From the NCBI GenBank assembly GCA_903919125.1, contig CAIXGS010000077.1, positions 35,818 to 99,817 on the forward strand: DNA of 64,000 bases, read 5' to 3'. Under the pieces are notes generated by a model. The model worked only from the letters and a program-made list of their open reading frames with translations. It was not told the DNA's origin and searched no databases. A program made the translations under genes and the position numbers. Shown one piece after another: positions 63,966-64,000 of this stretch (within the stretch, counting starts at the first letter, position 1; each line of letters starts with the position of its first letter). The stretch is from an uncultured Spartobacteria bacterium (GTDB taxonomy: Bacteria > Verrucomicrobiota > Verrucomicrobiia > Chthoniobacterales > Chthoniobacteraceae).

Positions 63966-64000
63966 ACTGGCGACGTCCTACTTTCGCACAACCTATAGAA
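63966..64000 (-). rRNA. rrf: 5S rRNA, 3' end only
   Basis: The minus strand reads GTGCGAAAGTAGGACGTCGCC near its 3' end, the conserved last part of bacterial 5S rRNA. The rest lies beyond the window. The exact 3' end is within a few bases of 63966. Confidence 0.9.

Overview
The window reads as a chromosomal segment of a member of the Verrucomicrobiota (inference, moderate confidence). The clues are many secreted DUF1080, ThuA-like, sulfatase and sugar-isomerase proteins, a lexA-imuA-imuB-dnaE2 cassette and moderately GC-rich coding. No phage, insertion sequence or CRISPR array was seen. The right edge enters a 5S rRNA gene on the minus strand, so an rRNA operon lies beyond position 64000.

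Layout. 1-5874 (minus) is a five-gene co-directional cluster with no characterised precedent that I recognise. It holds an ExoD-family membrane protein with a histone-H1-like tail, a small His-cluster/Lys-rich protein, a P1B-like P-type ATPase lacking the usual CPC motif, a CorA-like protein cut off inside its first membrane helix, and the start of a second, related ATPase-like protein. 6332-9362 has a secreted sulfatase, a repeat-rich lipoprotein and tRNA-Val. 9637-14729 has an ABC-2 permease and a 1,342-residue Pls/PosA-type single-module peptide synthetase. 14764-18704 has a DUF1080 protein, a class I aldolase and thiC. 18903-23442 is a compact plus-strand run: HAD phosphatase, sppA, CPBP protease, thiL, tsaE and tsaB. 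24420-29369 (minus) has galM, gltX, aroE and an FGGY kinase. 29730-36502 has an HGSNAT-like membrane protein, katG, a ThuA-like protein, a methyltransferase and a TIM-barrel protein.

37139-42389 is a tightly packed plus-strand run: ruvA, an unrecognised possible ATP-grasp-like gene, an SRPBCC cyclase-like gene, a single ketosynthase, CbiX and a DR2241-like Fe-S protein. It is followed by a two-gene nucleotidyltransferase module bounded by two 71-bp near-identical direct repeats (42333-42403 and 43457-43527), one of which is the 3' end of the AEC transporter gene. 43492-49239 has the AEC transporter, a peroxiredoxin, proB-proA, a lipoprotein and a di-haem protein. 49304-54256 has a GH57 enzyme, a tandem HMA protein, an SMR exporter, an alpha/beta hydrolase and a second DUF1080-like protein. 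54374-60624 (minus) is the complete lexA-imuA-imuB-dnaE2 mutagenic repair operon. 60893-63757 has an alanine-type aminotransferase and a UPF0261/Tm-1-like protein fused to a cyclic-nucleotide-binding domain.

The most promising undescribed items are the five-gene ATPase/CorA/ExoD cluster, the Pls-like synthetase, the repeat-bounded nucleotidyltransferase cassette and the ruvA-linked ketosynthase operon. All family assignments come from reading motifs by eye; no database search was possible.
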